Part shown: piece after piece, positions 13,408 through 16,183 of the stretch
How the letters are laid out: every line of letters begins with the position of its first letter
Numbering within the stretch: position 1 is the first letter of the stretch
Assembly (NCBI GenBank): GCA_900758075.1
Contig: CAAEQF010000048.1
Span: forward strand, 1-16,183
Direction of reading: 5' to 3'
DNA from: Coriobacteriia bacterium
GTDB lineage: Bacteria > Actinomycetota > Coriobacteriia > Coriobacteriales > QAMH01
Length of the DNA stretch: 16,183 nucleotides
The notes under the pieces: model-generated
Told to the model about the DNA's origin: nothing
The model's input: the letters and a program-made list of their open reading frames with translations, nothing else
The model's database searches: none
Program-made: the position numbers and the translations under genes

Positions 13408-13734
13408 GCGGTTCACCTCCCTCGGTCGTGTCGTATTTCCCGCAGCTCGTACGCTACAGATGAAATCTGAGCAGACAGCCTGAGAAAGCTAGAGCTGACT
13501 CGGACCATCCGGCAGACCAACACCAGACGCAACCACGACCAAAATCTGAGCCCGTTCAGACTCAGATAAGACCCACGCTGCTCAAGAAGCTGTTCCCGAT
13601 AAGCCACCGAGAGGTTGCATGCCGGCCTTCGGCTGTCCCACATCAGTGAAAAGCTAGTCCCTATGAGAAGAGGGGCATCAGAGCGCATGCCGCCCGCAGC
13701 ACGAGAGAGTGCACGAACATGCAGGAAGGCGCCC
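13408..13734 (-). other. Unexplained spacer upstream of the prepilin peptidase, with hairpins
   Basis: No recognisable gene lies in these 327 bases. The segment contains two direct copies of AAATCTGAG (13463-13471 and 13542-13550) and an inverted CTCAGAT (13561-13567). It also has a small perfect hairpin, CAGAT-GAA-ATCTG (13457-13469). On the minus strand a 91-codon frame (13688 to 13413) ends six bases before the peptidase ATG, inside its SD region; it is rich in Arg, Ser, Leu and Trp and matches no family I know. The segment could be a long leader, a small RNA gene or a dispersed repeat. It does not fit tmRNA, RNase P RNA, SRP RNA or a known riboswitch that I can recognise. Confidence 0.4.
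13541..13567 (-). terminator. Possible terminator or attenuator hairpin in the peptidase leader
   Basis: On the minus strand ATCTGAG pairs with CTCAGAT. Two more pairs (one G-T) extend the stem to 9 bp around a TGAACG loop, and TTTT follows. It could end a short transcript before the prepilin peptidase gene. The T-run is short, so this is weak evidence. Confidence 0.35.
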
Positions 13735-13776
13735 CGCGAAATAAAGAGGCGGCCAGCACAAAGCTGACCGCCTCTT
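13735..13776 (-). terminator. Intrinsic terminator after glucose-6-phosphate isomerase
   Basis: On the minus strand AAGAGGCGGTCAGC pairs with GCTGGCCGCCTCTT (13744-13757 with 13763-13776), a 14-bp stem with one T-G wobble and a 5-base loop. A TTTATTT tail follows. It lies 24 bases after the stop codon. Confidence 0.85.
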
Positions 13777-13800
13777 GTCGTAGACCCTATGTTCTCGTGC

Positions 13801-15579
13801 CTACTGCAGGTACTTCGCGCGCGTGCGCTCTGCGTACGCGGCGGAAATCGCCGAGCACGCGTCGTCGGCCATGAGCGAGAGCGTCTCGGCATCGTTGTTG
13901 CGCAGGTGGATGTAGACGGCGCGGCGTCCACGGCTCGAAAGCGCGGAGAAATCGCCGAGCGCCTCTGCCATCGCGGCGTCGCCCAGCGTAAAGCTCTCGT
14001 GCGGGACGGTGATATCGAAGGTCTCGTCGCTGCTCACCATCAGGAACACGCCGCGGTCGGGGCCGCCTTTGTGCAGCTGACCAGTGGAGTGGAGGTAGCG
14101 CGGTCCAATCTCGAGGCACGAGCACGCGTCGAGGCGGTCGGCCACGCGGTGGCGAATCCTCTCGAGGCATTCGCGGCGACCCGTCCCCTTGAATGGCAGA
14201 AAGGCGTTGAGGCTGAAGTAGTCGCCCTCCTCGATCGAGCCGAACAGCATGCGGAAGGCTGCGTTGACGTCGATGCGCTTGTCGTGCAACGGCATGCGGT
14301 CGTGCAGCTCGGCGCTGACGTATACCTTGTCCGCGTACAGGCAGTCGTCGAGCTGGTATTCCTCGTATGCGTTGCGGCCAAGCGCGTTTTGCGGGACGCT
14401 GAAGCCGCCGTCCTGGTTGAACAGCAGCTGGCGCGCGGCGATCTTGGTGCTCTCGACGTCGGGCTGGTCAAACGGGTTGATCTGCATGAGCCACCCGCAC
14501 ATGGCGACGGCGTACTCCCAGATGATGAAGTAGCGCGTCATCGCCGTGCTGTCGGGGATGTCGAGCCTGAAGACCGGAATCTGCGGGTTCAGACAGGTGC
14601 GCGCGTGCTCGAACGCCTGGTCGTTGTTCATGTTGCACAAGATGGCGGAGCGGTCGGTGAAGTTGTCGGACAGAATGCCCGCGTCGATTTCGACGTTGGG
14701 CAGGATGCCGTGCCCCAGCTTGCCGAGCGATTCGGCGACGAGCTGCTCGACCCACAGGCCGAAGACCTGATTGCGTGCCGGCATGAGCAGCGAGAACTTG
14801 TCACGTCCCTCGAGCAAGCACTCGTACAGGAAGCAGGCAAGCCAGATGGCGGGGTTGTCCGCCGAGTCGGTGGCGCACAAGTGCTCCATCGGAGTCGCGT
14901 CAATCAGCGTCTTGACCGGATCGACTCCCACCATGGACATCGGGAGCAGACCGAAAACGGACAGGGCGGAGTAGCGGCCGCCCACGTCGGGCTGCCCGTG
15001 CAAGACCGCGCGCCACCCGTTCTTCTTGGCCGTCTGCTCGAGATCGCTGCCCGGGTCGGTGATCGCGATGAAGCGGCTGCCGGCGTTCTTCTCGCCCAGA
15101 TGGGCGCTCGCGTACGTCCACGCGACGTGACTTAGAAGCGTCGGTTCGAGCGTGGAGCCCGATTTGCTCGAGACGATGTAGATCGTGTGGGCCGGGTCGG
15201 ACGAGCCGAGGATGTGGTTGACGTAGACCGGCGAGAGCGAGTCCATCGTGCGGAAGGGGACCTCGTCGGTGAGCTCGAGGCTGCGCAGCTTGGTGATGGT
15301 CTGCGAGGCCTGCGTGGAGCCGCCCTGGCCAATCAGGACGACCGCGTCGAGCTTCTCGCCACGCGCCTGCTGGGCGATGACGGCGATCTGAGCCGGGTCG
15401 GTTGGGGGCTCGCTTGCGAGCGTCGTCCACCCCAGGCGGGTGTTCGCGCATTCGGCTGCAGCGGGGTCGAAGTCAAAGACAGAGCCGTCTTTGGCAGCCA
15501 TCCTCGAGGCGACCCTGTTCTCGATGAGGCGCTTCGCGCTTTCGGTCTCGCCAAGGGTCTTGCTGTCGATAAAAGCCAT
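13801..15579 (-). CDS. pgi: Glucose-6-phosphate isomerase
   Basis: This 592-residue cytosolic enzyme interconverts glucose-6-phosphate and fructose-6-phosphate. Family motifs are GQGGS (85-89), the phosphate-binding SKSGSTLEPT (138-147), GGRYSALS (200-207), QLVAESLGKLG (279-289, with the catalytic Glu) and NPFDQPDVE (368-376). The C-terminal motif LHSTGQLHKGGP (496-507) contains Lys504. The length and motif style (SSKSGSTLEPT, LHSTGQLHKGGP) resemble the isomerase half of bifunctional transaldolase/isomerase proteins, but no transaldolase domain is attached here. Start ATG 15579 has GAGGAAA about 6 bases upstream; the longer frame to 15663 would run through the promoter. It is divergent from veg. 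Confidence 0.93.
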   Translation of the reverse strand: MAFIDSKTLGETESAKRLIENRVASRMAAKDGSVFDFDPAAAECANTRLGWTTLASEPPTDPAQIAVIAQQARGEKLDAVVLIGQGGSTQASQTITKLRSLELTDEVPFRTMDSLSPVYVNHILGSSDPAHTIYIVSSKSGSTLEPTLLSHVAWTYASAHLGEKNAGSRFIAITDPGSDLEQTAKKNGWRAVLHGQPDVGGRYSALSVFGLLPMSMVGVDPVKTLIDATPMEHLCATDSADNPAIWLACFLYECLLEGRDKFSLLMPARNQVFGLWVEQLVAESLGKLGHGILPNVEIDAGILSDNFTDRSAILCNMNNDQAFEHARTCLNPQIPVFRLDIPDSTAMTRYFIIWEYAVAMCGWLMQINPFDQPDVESTKIAARQLLFNQDGGFSVPQNALGRNAYEEYQLDDCLYADKVYVSAELHDRMPLHDKRIDVNAAFRMLFGSIEEGDYFSLNAFLPFKGTGRRECLERIRHRVADRLDACSCLEIGPRYLHSTGQLHKGGPDRGVFLMVSSDETFDITVPHESFTLGDAAMAEALGDFSALSSRGRRAVYIHLRNNDAETLSLMADDACSAISAAYAERTRAKYLQ

Positions 15580-15617
15580 GATAGTTTCCTCGGTGTTTTG
15601 TTGCATTCTGTTTACAA

Positions 15618-15634
15618 TCCACCGCTGTGGTGGA
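15618..15634. promoter_or_regulatory. Inverted repeat in the pgi leader, possible operator
   Basis: TCCACC-GCTGT-GGTGGA is a perfect 6-bp inverted repeat with a 5-base spacer. It lies between the pgi -10 box (15652-15657) and the pgi SD, so near +10 to +25 of the expected transcript. It could be a repressor site or an RNA hairpin. No T-run follows, so it is not a terminator. Confidence 0.35.
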
Positions 15635-15651
15635 GAGCCTAAATCTGCCAA

Positions 15652-15657
15652 AGTATA
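15652..15657 (-). promoter_or_regulatory. -10 box of pgi
   Basis: On the minus strand TATACT (15652-15657) is a five-of-six match to the -10 consensus. It would give a leader of about 65 nt. The -35 at 17 bp (TTCTGC) is poor. It lies only 4 bp from the -35 box of the divergent veg promoter. Confidence 0.4.
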
Positions 15658-15661
15658 ATAC

Positions 15662-15690
15662 ATGACAAGTAGTTGCAGAAATGCTACACT
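15662..15690 (+). promoter_or_regulatory. Promoter of veg-ispE
   Basis: -35 ATGACA (15662-15667) and -10 TACACT (15685-15690) are separated by 17 bp, and a TG extension (TGC) sits just before the -10. Transcription should begin near 15697, leaving a leader of about 27 nt that contains the AGGAGG site of veg. Confidence 0.6.
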
Positions 15691-15723
15691 AATGCTTCAT
15701 CTGTCGCAGGAGGCAATCACTTA

Positions 15724-16023
15724 ATGGAAGAAACTATCGTCAGGCAGGCCACCACCGTCAATTCCATCCACGAGACGCTGGTGGGCTACACGGGCAAGCG
15801 CCTGCGCGTGCGCGCGAACATGGGTCGTTCCAAGATCATCGAGCGCGAGGGTGTCCTCACCCAGGCTCACAATTCCCTCTTCATCGTCGAAACTATCGAG
15901 AAGCGCGGCCGCAAGGCGCGTCAATCGTACCAGTACGTCGACGTCCTGACGGGCACTGTCGAGCTCACGGATCCCGAAAGCGAGCAGCCGCTGTTTCCGG
16001 AGTTGGCCGAAGAGGCGCTCTAA
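15724..16023 (+). CDS. veg: Veg-like protein (DUF1021 family)
   Basis: This small cytosolic protein of 99 residues contains the Veg core: IHETLVGYTGKRLRVRANMGRSKIIEREGVLTQ in pieces around residues 13-45, then NSLFIVE and a QSYQYVDVLTGTVEL segment. Bacillus Veg has about 86 residues and has been linked to biofilm matrix gene control. The fold is thought to be a small beta barrel, and the molecular role is not settled. Start ATG 15724 has AGGAGG upstream at 10 bases; the longer frame to 15673 would begin inside the promoter. It is followed by ispE at 12 bases, the same neighbourhood as in Bacillus (veg, sspF, ispE), which supports the call. Confidence 0.85.
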   Translation: MEETIVRQATTVNSIHETLVGYTGKRLRVRANMGRSKIIEREGVLTQAHNSLFIVETIEKRGRKARQSYQYVDVLTGTVELTDPESEQPLFPELAEEAL

Positions 16024-16035
16024 AGCTCTGGTGCC

Positions 16036-16183
16036 ATGGCGACCAACCTCACGCGGACGATCACGCAACATGCCTACGCGAAGGTCAATCTGTGCCTGAG
16101 CGTCCAGTTTCCGCCTGTCGATGGCTACCATAGGCTCGATTCTGTCTTTCAAACACTCGACCTGCACGACACGCTCAAGTTTA
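16036..16183 (+). CDS. ispE: 4-diphosphocytidyl-2-C-methyl-D-erythritol kinase, N-terminal part
   Basis: The first 49 codons of a gene cut by the window edge are visible. AYAKVNLCLSV (residues 13-23) and DGYHRLDSVFQTLDLHDTL (about 29-47) are the N-terminal motifs of IspE, a GHMP-family kinase that phosphorylates CDP-methylerythritol in the MEP isoprenoid pathway. The conserved Lys in the AKxN motif and the His in DGYH are present. The GHMP ATP loop lies outside the window. Start ATG 16036 has only a weak SD and is probably coupled to veg, whose stop is 12 bases upstream. Confidence 0.9.
   Translation, partial: MATNLTRTITQHAYAKVNLCLSVQFPPVDGYHRLDSVFQTLDLHDTLKF

Noticed and set aside
13408..13734. 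6S, tmRNA, SRP or RNase P RNA in the spacer
   Set aside because: None of the conserved sequence blocks of these RNAs is present on either strand.
13789..15135. 448-codon plus-strand frame opposite pgi
   Set aside because: Shadow of pgi. No motif, and low-complexity Val/Ala/Glu/Arg content.

Overview
The window looks like chromosomal DNA of a high-GC, single-membrane actinobacterium, most likely class Coriobacteriia (Olsenella/Atopobium/Collinsella-like). This rests on base composition, the InlB-repeat surface protein, the mix of Shine-Dalgarno (SD)-led and apparently leaderless genes, and a veg-ispE order like that of Bacillus. No rRNA, tRNA or CRISPR array was seen. The genus assignment is inference.

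Left edge (1-2300): the last codons and right end of an IS3-family element. Next comes a secreted InlB/Listeria-Bacteroides-repeat surface protein whose membrane anchor is cut off by an in-frame TGA, then a two-TM membrane protein of unknown function. A bidirectional hairpin closes this unit.

Pilus-like operon (2330-6166, minus): six tightly packed genes, in transcription order a PilC/GspF platform protein, four small single-TM proteins (one pseudopilin-like, one DUF4860-like, two unknown) and a PilT-type ATPase. None of the four has a standard G|FTLIE prepilin leader, and no PilB or classical major pilin is present. A short prepilin peptidase lies 6.5 kb away (12718-13407). A perfect TATAAT for the divergent regulator overlaps a well-formed promoter for this operon.

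Regulator unit (6255-8762, plus): a LytTR response regulator, a 7-TM sensor that ends just where the histidine-kinase H-box should start, and a transglutaminase-like lipoprotein with an intact Cys-His-Asp triad. Divergent orientation and overlapping promoters suggest the unit controls the pilus-like operon, but this is inference.

Housekeeping part (8833-16183): 5-formyltetrahydrofolate cyclo-ligase (minus) and aspartokinase (plus) are divergent. Both lack an SD and have a -10 box exactly 7 nt before the ATG, which suggests leaderless mRNAs. A strong terminator follows aspartokinase. Then come a COG2509-type FAD-dependent dehydrogenase, the prepilin peptidase (minus), an unexplained spacer of about 330 bp, and glucose-6-phosphate isomerase (minus). 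Finally, divergent from it, are veg and the start of ispE, cut by the window edge.
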